Below, piece by piece: positions 45,890-57,756 of a stretch of DNA of 64,000 nt; position 1 is the first letter of the stretch; every line of letters begins with the position of its first letter. Position numbers and translations under genes: made by a program. Source of the stretch: Diploptera punctata (taxonomy: Eukaryota; Arthropoda; Insecta; Blattodea; Blaberidae). The stretch covers positions 310,001 through 374,000 of the forward strand of contig JASPKZ010008347.1 in NCBI GenBank assembly GCA_030220185.1, in the 5' to 3' direction. Under the pieces are notes generated by a model. The model was not told where the DNA came from, made no database searches, and was given only the letters and a program-made list of their open reading frames with translations.

Positions 45890-46395
45890 AAATAATCAGT
45901 GGCGTGCCAACCATTTTACAAATTGAATCATAATTGGACACTGGAAGCTGCAAACACGGAAGATCACAACGACAGACACGGCGGAGATAGAAATATCGGA
46001 ACGGCGAAATTGGCGGAAGTAGCAACCCAAACTCTGGGGATGAAATAAGAGACCGAGCTCGGGGAAACAAGAGTGAAGTCCTCAACGGTAGAAGGTGGAA
46101 GAGGCAACCCTCCTTGTGGGGATAAAACACAAGGAAGCAAGTCCAAAGGCTTTAAGGAGGTAGCTCCGCCAAAGGATTAACGCTGAAGAACGTTAGTAGC
46201 GTACTCAGGGGACACTTCAAAATACTTACAAGCTCCAAAGTGATAGCCGGACTGTTCAACGGATAACAACAAATGCAAAGCATAAGGATAAACGTTTTGG
46301 AATTCAAGACCAAATTAAAGTAGCAACATGGAATGTCAGAGGAATACGTCATAAAGAAACCGAACTGGAAAGAGAATTAAAAGAAAGGGTATATA
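45890..46395 (+). mobile_element. RTE-type LINE 5' region with start of endonuclease domain
   Basis: The terminal part (46310-46395) encodes IKVATWNVRGIRHKETELER, the beginning of an APE-type endonuclease as in RTE-clade ORFs (TWN-G motif with the metal-coordinating Asn). Upstream is GC-richer leader sequence. The ORF is cut at about 46400 by the Helitron-like repeat. Confidence 0.75.
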
Positions 46396-46414
46396 TACAG
46401 AAGTGGGGGGGAAC

Positions 46415-46713
46415 TGTTTTGACTCACTCTCATCAATTTAGTTTTTTTTTTCACTCTAATATAATTGTTATATGACGGTTCTTAACTTATCTGCAAAGGA
46501 GGGTACAATTCTAATCTTCATGACTATGTGACGTCATCATTCACACTTCTTGAGCTACAACAGAAGGCTGTAAGAGGTTTTCTTGCGAACTTATTTAATA
46601 ATATCTAATTATGTCCTAAATGCTGAATATGGTAAAAAAGTAACATATTTTTATCGTCCGCCCATGACATGAGAACTGAACGTTCGGGCAGGACGTCTGC
46701 CGGGTACGCTAGT
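46415..46713 (+). mobile_element. Helitron-like 3' end, second copy
   Basis: Nearly identical to 16380-16687 (TTGACTCACTCTCATCAATTT to the GGGCAGGACGTCTGCC hairpin and GCTAGT end). The hairpin loop is 4 bp shorter here. A (TA)n run follows. Confidence 0.7.
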
Positions 46714-46811
46714 ATATATATATATATATATTAATTAATTATTATTAATAATTATAATAAATTATATTAATTCTTAAAGTAGAATTTAATAATTCTCCTA
46801 TTGTTGTTTAA

Positions 46812-46930
46812 AGGTAACGTCATTACCTCGGATGCAGCGGGCCTGGGATTAATCCAGGTTGGGACAAGTTTCCTATAGTGAGTTTTTATCCCCTCACCTG
46901 TAAGACAAAAGTGATGAAACGTTAAAAAAA
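46812..46930 (+). mobile_element. SINE A fragment, diverged
   Basis: GATGCAGCGGGCCTGGGATT, GTTGGGACAAGTTTCC and CTCACCTGTAAGACAAAAGT correspond to SINE A head and body. It abuts the minus SINE E. Confidence 0.75.
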
Positions 46931-46935
46931 ACTTA

Positions 46936-47279
46936 ACTCCATGGCACGACATGCCTAGAAGGCCATTGGCTTACAAGCCGGCTGCTGGTCTCACATCTGC
47001 ATGTGTTAATCTCAGAGGTAGACAATCATCCTGCTAGTGTAGGGGTGGTATGTTGTCAGCATGTCGGGTCCCCCTAACCTTTATAGCTGGTTTTCTCAAC
47101 CTGGAGCTGTTACTTATTGTAGCTACCCAAATTCCTCACGATGATGGGTGGGAATCGGTACCATACTAACCGAAATTCCACGAGAAAATATATTTCCCCA
47201 TGGTGACTCTAACCAGCGCAAGTCCCGTAGTTCTGCGCCAAGGTATCTTGCCTAAACCACTCCGCGCGACGGCGCGGGA
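46936..47279 (-). mobile_element. SINE E copy, near full length
   Basis: The minus strand starts GCGCCGTCGCGCGGAGTGGTT (tRNA head) and passes through GCAGAACTACGGGACTTGCG to a body ending CATGCCGTGCCATGG. It is the longest SINE E copy and defines the family at about 345 bp. The head resembles class II (Leu/Ser) tRNA. Confidence 0.85.
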
Positions 47280-47689
47280 CGCAATACGTGTTAGGTTCTA
47301 AATAATCCTCGAACGCAATCCTATCATATTTGCTTTGTTTATTATTAATGCATGAATCTCTTAAAGTTTGTATTGTCTTGGAAGTGGCTCCAGCAAATGC
47401 CTGTTTACTCATTAGGAGAATCTCTTCTAATCTTTATGCGGTCAAAAAGTATCCAAAGTTAAAATCCTCTTACTGTAAGGTTCGAAAAAGTTAAGGTACT
47501 GGACCTACAAAGGGAGAGATTAAAATAAAGGAAATAAGAAATAAAGATAGAAAATGATTGTTTAGTTCTTAATATCTAGGTTATTTATAACACGCGTAGC
47601 TTGCAGTAAAGCAATATATTGTTTATAGGAATAAAAACTAACTAAAATATAAATTAATAATGGAGAGACGAGCTACATGATTTCTATGG
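47280..47689. other. Gene-free stretch
   Basis: No recognised feature; short minus frame 47412-47209 overlaps SINE E and is not credible. Confidence 0.4.
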
Positions 47690-47985
47690 AAAGCCACATT
47701 TAATAAGAACAGTTAATTCTCGTAAACTGTGATGGCAGGACATGTGGCACGAATGGAGAATGAGAGAAGGGCCTGTAAACTTCTTATAGGAAAACCAGCG
47801 GGAAAGCACCCAGAAGGTAGGCTAAGAATTACGTGGGAGAACAGCATTAACTATGATTTGAGGGAGGTAAATTATACAGGAGATGATTGGAACACGTTGG
47901 TTCAGGATAGGATATATGGAGAGCTTATGTCCGAGGGCCATGTACCTACGGGTTCGAAAGAGCCATTTAGTTGTTAAAATGAAAA
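47690..47985 (+). pseudogene. RTE-like LINE 3'-end fragment
   Basis: Frame 47729-47977 reads AGHVARMENERRACKLLIGK, EGRLRITWENSINYDL and REVNYTGDDWNTLVQDR, the C-terminal domain of the family at 9150 and 18593, then shifts before the final YVRA motif. The 3' terminus is GTACCTACGGGTTCGAAAGAGCC. Confidence 0.85.
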
Positions 47986-47999
47986 TTAAAGATTTAATT

Positions 48000-48689
48000 A
48001 ATTTGCTTACTTTCTATCACTTTTTTTTATTTTTGTTTACATTTCAATTAAAGGCGCTTGAACATTTTTGGAGCACAATAGGCATGAGGACTTCTGTAAA
48101 TTGTCGAAGTACCGAAGTGCCTGTGCTCCACACATGAATATGGACAGAAACCACCTGCTAGTGTCAAGCACTTCACTCTGCTACGCTGAAGGAAGCGAGG
48201 GCCAAACTTTCTGTTTTGCTATAATGTTTTATTGTTGTAATTTATTGTTTGTTACCAGTTTTGTTCATAATTATGTCCCCTGCATTTGTATAAATAAGTG
48301 AACATTTTTGACCATTTTGCGTGTCGATCTTTCTGTGTGTACGAGTTATGACAATTGTTTCTTGCATTCATGAGTTTTGATCAAATTCACTAAACCTTAA
48401 ATCTAGTGATAAGGAAATATGAAATAAAGGTAAAACGGATCTTGGTAAAGAAATTTCAAGCCAGCATTTGTTTGGCAATTAAGAAAAATCTCGAAACACT
48501 CAAGATGCTTAACTCTAAATTTGAACTCAGAAACTCCTGAGCCAACGCTAAGCCAACTAGTTTCCATTTTTAATTATTCATAGAACCTAATTGTTTTAAA
48601 TTCCTTATTGAATATGAATTAAACTAAATTTGACGTTATAAAGAGTTAAGAAGTAGTAACTATCGTTTTACATTAATTACCGTTTTAGT
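48000..48689. other. Gene-free stretch
   Basis: No recognised feature between two RTE-like fragments. Confidence 0.4.
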
Positions 48690-50030
48690 GATAACGTACC
48701 AATCTATAAGAAAGGGGATAAAACTAATTGCAACAATTATAGGGGCATCTCATTACTTTCAACTTAATATAAAACTCTAACAAATATTTATTAAAAAACA
48801 GACTTACTCCCAATATTGATGACTTTCTAGGAAATCATCAATGTGGATTTAAAAGAAGCAGGTCTACAACAGATCAGATGTTTAGTATAAGACAGATTAT
48901 AGAACATAAATGGGAATATAATGGTACTGTACATCAACTATACGTAGACTTCAAAAATGCATACGATTCAATGAAGAAGGAAAAGTTATATAGTATCTTT
49001 TGGAGTTCGGAATTCTTAAAAAGTTAATTTGACTTATACGAATGTGTCTGAATGACAGAAAGAGTAGGATGCGCATAGGCAAACAGTTTTGGGATATTTT
49101 TGAAATTCACAGTGGGTTAAAACAAGGAGATGCATTATCTCTTTTACTATTCAATTTTGTACTAGAGCATTCCATCAAATATGTAGAGGTTGAAGAAGGC
49201 CTACAACTCAATGGTATTAATAACCTGTTAATCTATGCTGATAATGTAATAGGCTACTATTAGGTGATAGCGAGGAGATACTACGGGCCAACACACACGG
49301 TCTATTGAGTAACACTAAGAAATTGGGACTGGAAGTAAAGATCAATAAAAATAAATATATGGTCACACATAGAAATACATTATGTAATGGAAATGGACAG
49401 CTAATGACATATGAGGGAAATTTTGAAGAACTGGCTGAATTCAAATACCTAGGAATAATAATCACAAATAGGAACGAGATGCACAAAGAAATTAAACATA
49501 GACTCAATTCTGGAAATGCATGCTATTATGCATTACATGGACTCTTTTCGTCCCAACTTCTTTCAAAAAAATAAACTGAATACATACAAAACTCTTGTAC
49601 TCCCAGTTATATTATATGGATGCGAAACATGGACTCATAGTTTAAGGGAGGAATGAATGTTACGAGTATTTCAGAATATAGTTCTTAGGAACATTTTTGG
49701 ACCAAAGAGAGATGAACAGGCAGGTGAATGGAGAAAACTACATAACAGTCAGCTACATGATCTTTATAAGAAGCGAGATATAATATGAACAGTTAAGTCT
49801 CGTAGACTGCGATGGGCAGAACATGTGCATCGAATGGGGAATGAAAGAGATGCATGGACGCTTCTTGTAGGAAAATCAGAGGGAAAATGGTCAGTAGGGT
49901 AAACCAAGAATGAGGTGGGAGAATAATATTAACATTGATTTGAAAGAAGTAGATTATACAGGGATGATTGGAAAACAGTAGCTCAGGCCATGAACCTAAG
50001 GATTCGATAGAGCTAGTGAATTAGTTAGCG
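48690..50030 (+). pseudogene. RTE-like LINE RT pseudogene, longest copy
   Basis: It starts within the RT fingers (NYRGISLL-type at about 48735, then a QCGFKRSRSTTDQ-like block near 48840 and a DFKNAYDS motif near 48950). Frame 49042-49263 carries HSGLKQGDALSLLLFNFVLE and LLIYADNVIG, where the second catalytic Asp reads Asn (YADN). Frame 49305-49574 carries KLGLEVKINKNKYMV and EFKYLGIIITNRNEMHKEI. The C-terminal domain (49600-50010) is in shifted pieces (FGPKRDEQAGEWRK, SRRLRWAEHVHRM). It ends with a deletion near 49985 and the CGATAGAGCTAGTGAATTAG terminus. Many frameshifts and stops occur. Confidence 0.88.
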
Positions 50031-50165
50031 ATAAAGTTGATTTTTGAGACAGTGCTTTTCATGGCCTTTGCAGTAAGTCAGTTATCCTGTAATCGTATCT
50101 ACCAATCTAACCTACCCATCTCTTTAACTACTTTTAAGCTCTATATTGCTACCCATATCAGTCTT

Positions 50166-50167
50166 AA

Positions 50168-50215
<48 letters not shown>
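50166..50215 (+). repeat. (TAA)n microsatellite
   Basis: About 16 AAT/TAA repeats immediately before SINE C. Confidence 0.95.
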
Positions 50216-50216
<1 letters not shown>

Positions 50217-50491
50217 TCGGCCGCGGTGGACTAGTGGTTATGCTCTTTGTCTCTGGTCCCGAGGGTCGCGGGTTCAAACCCGGCCGGGGTCGATGGATTT
50301 TTTAGGACGGAAAAATCCAAGGGGCAAGTCCTCCGGGAGGGACTTTAAGCCGTGGGTCCCGAGTCTGAAGATTTTCAGGCTCGTAAAAAAATCCTTAAGC
50401 CTGAATGAAAAGGCCTCTAAGCAAAATTTACCGAATTTTCCCGTCCTAGTACTACCTTGGTTTCCTAGATGTCAGTATGAGGCGGAACGCT
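50217..50491 (+). mobile_element. SINE C, 5' half (split by provirus)
   Basis: CGGCCGCGGTGGACTAGTGG and GGTTCAAACCCGG form the tRNA-like head. The body runs to ATGAGGCGGAACGCT, then stops at the provirus. The remainder continues at 58234. Confidence 0.93.
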
Positions 50492-50979
50492 AGTTAAGTT
50501 CTTTGTCAACGTGAGGGATTGCCAAGTAAAATAGTACACAGATCTTGTAGAAATTATTTATTGAAAAACACTGAAACGTGTCTGCTTCTTACATTCTCCA
50601 GAATAGTTACATTCGTTATCATCCATTCAATTTTTATAGGTTTTCCAATTACAAAGTACAAAGATAGAATCTTCTCGAAACATTACTGAATCATGACAGA
50701 ACAAAGTTCACATGTGAATCTTCTAGCACACTATATGTTTGCTGAGTAATTAAGGTTCAAATATTAACTAAATTTGTTAGTTCTGTGGCTACGAGTTATC
50801 AGTAGCCTTATCAATAACCTTTATACACTGACTAAATCAATACTACAATCCACTGCTATGGGACCTTATCCTAAAATGATATTACCAAATAGCTAAATAA
50901 TAAAGTACAATTATTAAATTAAGAAACTAGAATTAAAAAGTATATTGACTAGATTACTCCTCTCAACGTGAATGTATCG
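50492..50979 (-). repeat. 3' LTR (488 bp)
   Basis: Matches 57756-58233. It begins AGTTAAGTTC on plus. The inner edge reads TATCG where the other LTR has TAACT. A minus-strand AATAAA lies near 50555. About 340 bp at the outer side are almost identical to the 5' LTR, while the last about 120 bp (U3 start) are strongly diverged. Confidence 0.93.
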
Positions 50980-50991
50980 TCCTATCCCCGT
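50980..50991 (-). other. Polypurine tract (probable)
   Basis: On minus, GGGGATAGGA directly precedes the 3' LTR start. This is the expected place and composition for plus-strand priming, though interrupted by one T. Confidence 0.6.
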
Positions 50992-51206
50992 AGGTTAAAG
51001 GTTCTCGTCCGCGATAAACCTGGGCCTGGTTAGGCTGAGGTTGCGGTAACCACGGATTGAACATTTACGTGGACAAACCAAAGGCGCTCTACGGTTCGGA
51101 TACTGCTAATCCTGTCTTTTTTATAACTAAGGTGCAAATGATAATGTGCACAAAAATCAATGGAAAGTAGTAGGAAAAATATAAAACTTGTTGTTGTGTA
51201 CTGGAT

Positions 51207-52550
51207 TTATCCGCATACAATGGGCGACACATCAAGATGTAATTGTTGTACATCGAGGTGGGAAACTGTAAAATCTATACGGTGGGAGATATTGGGATCA
51301 ATACGGATGGAGTATAGAGGGATTTTATGAACAAGATGGGTTGGTTTAGGTTCTACTGTGATACCCATAGATGAAATAGGGCATGTAATATTAGTAGTAA
51401 TGATATGTGGTCCAGAAAGTTCAGTTGTATCCTGTGACGGAAAACATGTTTGGGAAATAACTTCCCGTTGGGAACTATAAAACAGGATCTGTCCGTTATG
51501 TAATAGTTGAAAGAGATGAACTGTATTTGTGACAGCAGCAAACCCGCAACTAGAGGGTTTTGTTAAGTTACATGTGGAGGAAATAACCCGTTCCGGATCG
51601 CACACGTAACAATGGGTACTTTGTACACAAGAAGTATCGGACCATCTGGAAGTAGAACCTTGCAGATAATAGCGGTTGGGAGGAATGAGGATCACATTAT
51701 GGACACTGGGCATGGGGTAAATTTTGTACAAATGAAATCTGAAACGTTCAATAATGGGTACCGAAAGTATCACTATGAGTTCGTGATCAGTCATAACAAC
51801 TTGAGTTTTTGTATGTTTTAGATTCTCATACATGTTCTGAGTGTTCTGAAACAAAATTGCACTGTCGGGGTATAAAGAATGCAAATGGTCTATCACACTT
51901 CCTATTTCTTCGGAGGAGAACAGTTCAATATTAGTAATATCACTGAATGAAAAGTTAATCGTGTCCTCTATGGTTTTCAGCATCTTGTTGATTTTGTTTA
52001 AAACACAGAATGATGTGAACCACATGTTCCATAATGCCTATGTCGCGATCATGCCCTTGTAATAATTGCCGAACTATACCCATGTTCAGATTTACCAGAT
52101 TCAATTCATCATGAAATTTCTTGGCAAGTGAGTTGCTAAAAGATGAAATCTTATTGATGTTTTGAATTTCCTCGGTGCGACTCCTTCTCAATAACTCAAT
52201 TTGATTATTTAGGTTATCCAAATCGGTTTGGTCTAGGTTACCAGAAATAAACTTGATAACACTACCTAAACCATTAATTAGGCCTCTTTTAGTTCTGACA
52301 TGTAAAGGTGAAATTTTATCGAGATCTTTTTGAACAGCTTGTAATGAATTGTGTAACTCATAAAATAAGTAAGGAACTGTGTTATTAGCCTTTGCTAAAA
52401 GAGAAGCAGTAGCATCGCGGATATTAACATATGACAACGTTAAATTCGACAAATTCACATGAAACATGAATTTATGATAATGACTAATCACTACATACAG
52501 CTGGACCTAAGAAATCAGCATAGAATCCACACGTTTCGACAGGTTGTGTC
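51207..52550 (-). pseudogene. env: env pseudogene (errantivirus-type fusion glycoprotein)
   Basis: Two overlapping frames, 52491-51955 (178 aa) and 52025-51207 (272 aa), cover most of an insect errantivirus Env. The first contains the basic cleavage site RTKR at residues 67-70, followed by a Gly-rich fusion-peptide-like stretch beginning GLINGLG, then a long helical/coiled-coil part. The second is the ectodomain with paired Cys (CYVCD, SSTCNLT). The frames are joined by a frameshift near 52000. The N-terminus (signal peptide) upstream of 52491 is shifted, and a stop at 51207 precedes any clear C-terminal membrane anchor, which would lie between the stop and the LTR. In the family the protein mediates membrane fusion; this copy cannot be complete. 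Confidence 0.85.
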
Positions 52551-52554
52551 CTCA

Positions 52555-55500
52555 TTAAGGGATGTCCTGAGAAGAACCTGAAAGAGAAAGAGTTTTTCTT
52601 TTAGGCTTAACGTCCCTGAAATTTCTCACCTGTATTCTCCCCGTTTTCATTTTACAATGGATTTTGTTTCCCACAATTTTGATAATTGTTCCCACGTTAT
52701 ACAGATTTTTAGACTTCTGATTTCTCGTTAAAGGACTGAGTACATAGACAGTTTCGCCAAGTTTATACGGATGGGGGAATGTAGAGGTGCAAGGTTGCGG
52801 TTGTTTATCAGTAATGGCGCGAATCTGATCTATCTGTCTCTGCATATATTCATCTACCAAAGGTGAGGGAGAGAATATGTGGTCTAAAGCATCGTAATAG
52901 GGACCGTAAAGGATGTTAAAAGGTGGTCTTTTTGTAGTAGCATGAATAGATGAGTTATAGTTTATAATGACGGTAGTTAAAATGTGAGCAAGGGGAGTAA
53001 ACGTATCTTTATCCCTCACGATTCGGAGTTTTTCCAACAGAGTGGAATTGAATCGTTCTACGGGAGAGTTGGAGCTGGAATTCAAAGGAGTGGTTGCATG
53101 GTACTCAATATTGGACGCTCTACAATATTCTTTGATCAAACCATTCTCAAATTCCCCTCCTTGATCGTGAGTAATCATCTTCGGCAACCCATGGTGTGAA
53201 AAAAAATGCTGAAGTTGGTTTAACACTGCTAAAGCAGTTCCATTTTGCAAGAGATAGGCCTGGCCATATTTTTGAAAAAACATCAACTATTGTTAGTATT
53301 CTCTGTTGTTCGAAATGAAAGGTATCTATATGTATTTTGGAAAAGGGGTGATCAGCTGTAATGGGACCTTGATCTAACACTACGTTAGGGCGGTGTTCAT
53401 ATTTGTTTTTCTCTGACATAAACTGCACTCATTAATTACGATCCTGACCTGTCTCTCATCAAATGTGGCCAAAAAAATCTTCTGGAAAGGTGGTCTATAG
53501 TTTCTGTAATTCCATTGTGGTTATGACCGTGATATTGTAATATTAACTCTTTCTGTTTATCTACATTTTCTACGTCTTCCAAGAGCTTGGTGGACCGTAT
53601 CATGATAAGTTCCGAAGTAAAAAGTGTTTGGCAACACCGTATGAAAGGTATTTCTAGTGCGATGTCACTAAAATAAACAGCATACTTATTGGATGTTATT
53701 ATTAATTTCAACAGAAGTGTCTCTAAATCAGTTTGGAGGTGAGTCTTTGTAACTATTATGGTGTGACGAGTTTGTTTCTTGAATAGTTTCTGTTCGATTA
53801 ATTTAGGTGCGGTGCCAAATTTGACTATTATTTGGTTCCTATTTTGATTGAGATTTCTTTCGGACATTTTAAGTGTAAATATGGGGTCTTCCTGATTGGA
53901 ATGGATAGTATGATTATCTATATCATCCTGGTAATTGTCTCCGACATTAGGGGTGATTGATTCTATGTCTTCGTTGGCATTGATCTCTATTCTGGAAAGT
54001 GCATCCGCAACATAGTTAGTTTTTCCTTTTACATACCGGATATCAAAATTAAAGTCTTCAAGTTTGGTTTTCCATCTATAGAGCCTTGAACTAGGGTCTT
54101 TGAGCGAAAATAACCACTGTAATGGGCGCTGATCGCATTCGATATTGAAATGTCTACCCCACAGATATGGTTTGAAATGTTTACAACTATCAACTATACC
54201 AAGAAGTTCCCGTTCAATTGTAGAGTACCTCCTCTCGGCTGGATTTAGGGCCCTGGAGTAATAACCTATAGGGTGTCCTTTTTGTGAAAGCACGCTTCCT
54301 ATAGCAAAGTTTGAACTGTCGGTAGTCAATATGAAAGGTGTATCAAAATCGGGGTAGGCCAAAACAGGTGCATTAATTAAGAGGGTTTTTAGGCAATTGA
54401 AAGCATTTATATAGTCAGGATTATGTACATCGATTTTGGTTCCTTTCTTTAATTTGCTACTAATTGGCTGGGCTACCTTAGCGAAATCCTTAATGAATTT
54501 TCGGTAATAACCGGCTAACCCTAAAAATTGCTTAATTTCCTTAGTAGTCTTAGGTATAGGATATTCCTTGACAGCTTTTATTTTGTCAGGGTTCGGTTTT
54601 ATCCCATCAGAGGATACAATGTGTCCTAGAAAAGCTACCTCTTTGTGTAGAAACTCTGTCTTATCCAATTGGACTTTTAAATTTACTTCTCGGAGTTTCT
54701 GGAGTACTAATGACAGATGGTGGGTGTGTTCCTCTAGGGATTTACTGAAAATAATCACATCATCTATGTATACAAAACAAAATTTATAAAGAAATGGTCT
54801 TAGAATGTTATCCATTACTCTTTGGAAAGTAGCAGGACCGTTCTTGAGCCCGAACGGCATTCGTTTATTATACATTAAGTGCCTGTTGTCAATAGTAAAG
54901 GCAGTTTTCTCAACCGACCTGGGATCCATTTCAATTTGGTGAAAACCTTGTGCAAGATCTAAAGTGCTGAAATAATTACATCTACCTAAATTATCCAAAA
55001 TTTCTTCTATTCGGGGAAGGGGATATTTATCTTCAATTGTTTTCTTGTTCAAGAGACGGAAGTCGGTAACAAGTCTCCAACGTTTTTGTCCGGATGCATC
55101 GGGTTTTTAGGCACCACCCAAATAGGATTGCGATATGGGGATTCACTTTCTACTAATACTCCCTGTTCTAATAGTTTTTCAACCTCTTGATTGATTATCT
55201 CCTTCAACTGAGGGGGGTATCTAAAATTTTTTTGATAGATGGGTTCCTCATCCGTGGTTCGAATGTAATGTTTTGCTACGTTGGTAAACGTGAGATCGCA
55301 ACCTGGATAAAAGAAAACGTCTGGATATTCGGCGCAAACTTTTAATATCGCGTCTCGTTCTATTTCGTTCATATGTTGGGTGCGGAGATGGTTAATGATA
55401 TCTTGCTTACTGATAGAATTTATCTCAATTGGCCCTATATTTATATTTTCTATGGGTTCGACTAGTATGGGTTTATGGAATTCTAAATTAATAGGTTCAC

Positions 55501-56083
55501 TGGTGGGATATTGTACTTGATAATTTTCCGCGTGAAATAACCCATCTGCTAAATGTGTTCCTTCGTGACGTATGCTTGGGAAGTATACATTTCCTTCTTT
55601 TATATTGACAGGGACCGAAATGAATTTTGGATCGTTTGAAGTTGCATAATTTGGCTGTTTGTAAGGTGAATGAAGATAAAACGGAATATTTTTATTTCCT
55701 ACAGTGAGCAATTGTTTGTCATAGTCTATTTTGGCTTGCAATTTAACGAAATCAGCTGTTCCTATCAATCCATCAAAATAAGCATGCCACTGCATTACTC
55801 GAAAGTTTATAGGAATTTCTATCTGATGTTCTAAGAATATGGGGAATTGCACATTGTCTTTCCCTATTGTCTGCGCATGCACAGATTGTATACAGAAAGG
55901 TTCGTCAAATAAATAGTCAGAAAATAAAGAATTTGCTATGGCAGGATTCATTATTGAGTGCCAGGCTCCGCTATCAACTAGGAATTTTAGACCAAATAAA
56001 TTAATAAACGGGAGCTGGGAGGCATTACTGATATTGTTTAACTGTTCGGTACGTATGGTTGGCTTAGACGAAAATCCTGATTA
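52555..56083 (-). pseudogene. pol: pol pseudogene: protease, RT, RNase H, integrase
   Basis: The protease motif LVDSGAWHS lies just upstream of 55951, in the frame that runs on to 55049. The next frame (55052-53436, 538 aa) has RT with FSTLDLAQGFHQI (residues 28-40) and the catalytic YIDD at 95-98. The RNase H part has LTTDSSNFAIGSV with its Asp, RELLGIV with Glu, and NYVADALSR. The integrase zinc domain (HGHNHNG with shifted CSLCQR) is broken near 53430. The integrase core is spread over 53428-53147 (HIDTFHF, first Asp) and 53286-52555 (THDQGGEF second Asp, SSNSPVERFNSTL Glu). It ends with a Lys/Arg-rich tail. The RT N-terminus is split by a frameshift near 55050. At least four breaks are present; all catalytic residues I can place are conserved. 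Confidence 0.92.
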
Positions 56084-57324
56084 ATATCTTCTCCTTCTTC
56101 ATAAAATTCCGTGTTACCACAATATTCCGTGTCTCCTAACCATTCCTGTTCGGTAGGCAATTCGCATAAATAATCCTGTCCTTCATTGTCCTGTGGGATT
56201 TCGTATGACACAATCTGATCTTCTAAATGGGTGTTCAGGTGACCTCGGGTGGTGGAAACTCCAGACATGGGTTTCGGGTATGAGGTCTGATTCTGCGGGG
56301 AAAATCTTTTACCTATTTGAGCAGGATTTGGATATGGACGGTGAAATTGTCCTGGTGACGTGGATGGATAAGCTGCTGGCTGATTAATGGTTGTTAGTGA
56401 TGTCTGAGGTTGGGGTGCTGTTGGTGGAAATGCTCGACCAGGCTGGTTTCTGTTAGTTGGAGCGGTAGGCTGAGGGAATGCCCGGACGGACTGATTTTTG
56501 TATATTGGTGGTGTGGTAGGGACTGGTGGGTTATAAAATCGGGGTGGTTGTGTGTTCTGGAAAGTCGGAGTTCTATTTGAGGGATTGTAAAAAAAAAAAA
56601 GGGTTTGGAAGAGGAACTCGGTAGTTTGGCAGTTGTGATTTTCCTACCGGGGGCCTACTTGAGTGTGAAGTTGGTGTTTTCACTGTGCCTCTTAACTGAT
56701 CCATATACGTTTCATATGACCTATCATTATCATACGCTCGACAAGTACGTAATGCATGAGGTAAATCATTGAGTTGGGCATATCTTAAATAAAGCCTATA
56801 CGGTTCCAAGATACCGGCCTTAAATGTGTTTAGGCTTAAGTCATCGATTTCCTTTAATTTTAATTCAAGAACCTGATCTCTATAGTTTAATTTGCACAAA
56901 CTTTATATCTAAGCACTAAAGAACACAACCTCTCGTAATACAATGTATATGACTCATTATGCTGTTGGAAACAATTAGAAATTTCTTGTAATAAGATGCG
57001 TTCATTCTTAACATCACCGTATTTCCTAACCAGTTTATCTTTAAACTGTTCATAACATGAATTGGCTTCTATATCCAAAATGCTCCGTGCTTCTCCTTTT
57101 AGTTTGGATTTGATTACATTAAATAAGAATTCATTTATTAAGTTACTCTGAGGGGCTGTCGGTGCCCGTTTAAAATTGTTTATGAAAGAGTCGCAGCGAG
57201 CAAGGAAATAATCTAGACTGCAAGTCGGATTTCCATCAAATTCTGGAAGCAGCTGTATGTGAGCATACTCAAATTTTGATAACAATTCGCTCTCAGTCAT
57301 GATTATTTTAATTAAATAAAACAA
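56038..57324 (-). pseudogene. gag: gag pseudogene
   Basis: Frames 57324-56887 (145 aa), 56899-56573 (108 aa) and a Pro/Gln/Asn-rich stretch ending in 56268-56038 together form Gag. The first has a capsid-like ESELLSKFEYAHIQLLPEFD start and FDGNPTCSLDYFLARCD, as in gypsy-type capsids. No CCHC zinc knuckle is visible, as in many errantivirus Gags. A run of 11 A on plus (about 56588-56599) coincides with a frame break, and another occurs at about 56890. The Gag stop is at 56038. Pol is in the -1 frame and overlaps by about 40 nt. Confidence 0.85.
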
Positions 57325-57738
57325 AAGTAAATTGTGATTTTAACTGAACTATCTGGAAAAAATATAAATCTTACTAGTGGGTTTACAATGAATCTAAAGG
57401 GCAATAGGCAATTTTTGATATCCTAAATGGCACTAGATTTCACTGATGAATAAAGTATCTGTTATAACTCACAGTGTAGAAAAGATGATTGCAAATTTCA
57501 GCATCCTCTGGGTCTGATGAGTTGATGTCGCACTATTTCCTCCAGCGATGTCCTCACGTACAAGTGAATAGGCAAGGATTTGCCTCGAGGGAAGCAATTA
57601 AGATGATCCTCAAGACCTGGCTGCTTTCCTCCGACAACTTAAAAGTACCTAGAACAAGTGACAGATTTTTCCGAAAGCTTTCTGTGTTTCGTGGAAAGTT
57701 GCTAGATGATCTGCCGTATGTTCAATGTATACTTGCCT
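57325..57738 (-). other. Proviral leader between primer site and gag
   Basis: The plus-strand frame 57489-57761 is on the wrong strand and is not a gene. The segment is the untranslated leader, possibly with the packaging region. Confidence 0.6.
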
Positions 57739-57756
57739 ATCCCGGACGAGCCCCCA
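57739..57756 (-). other. Primer binding site for tRNA-Pro
   Basis: On minus TGGGGGCTCGTCCGGGAT, 18 nt, exactly complementary to the 3' end of eukaryotic tRNA-Pro (CCA included). It starts with the last T of the 5' LTR. Confidence 0.93.

Noticed and set aside
50980..51128. Left LTR extending to TATAACT at 51124-51128 (637 bp)
   Set aside because: The extra sequence has no match in the other LTR and lacks an adjacent polypurine tract; alignment puts the inner edge at 50979.
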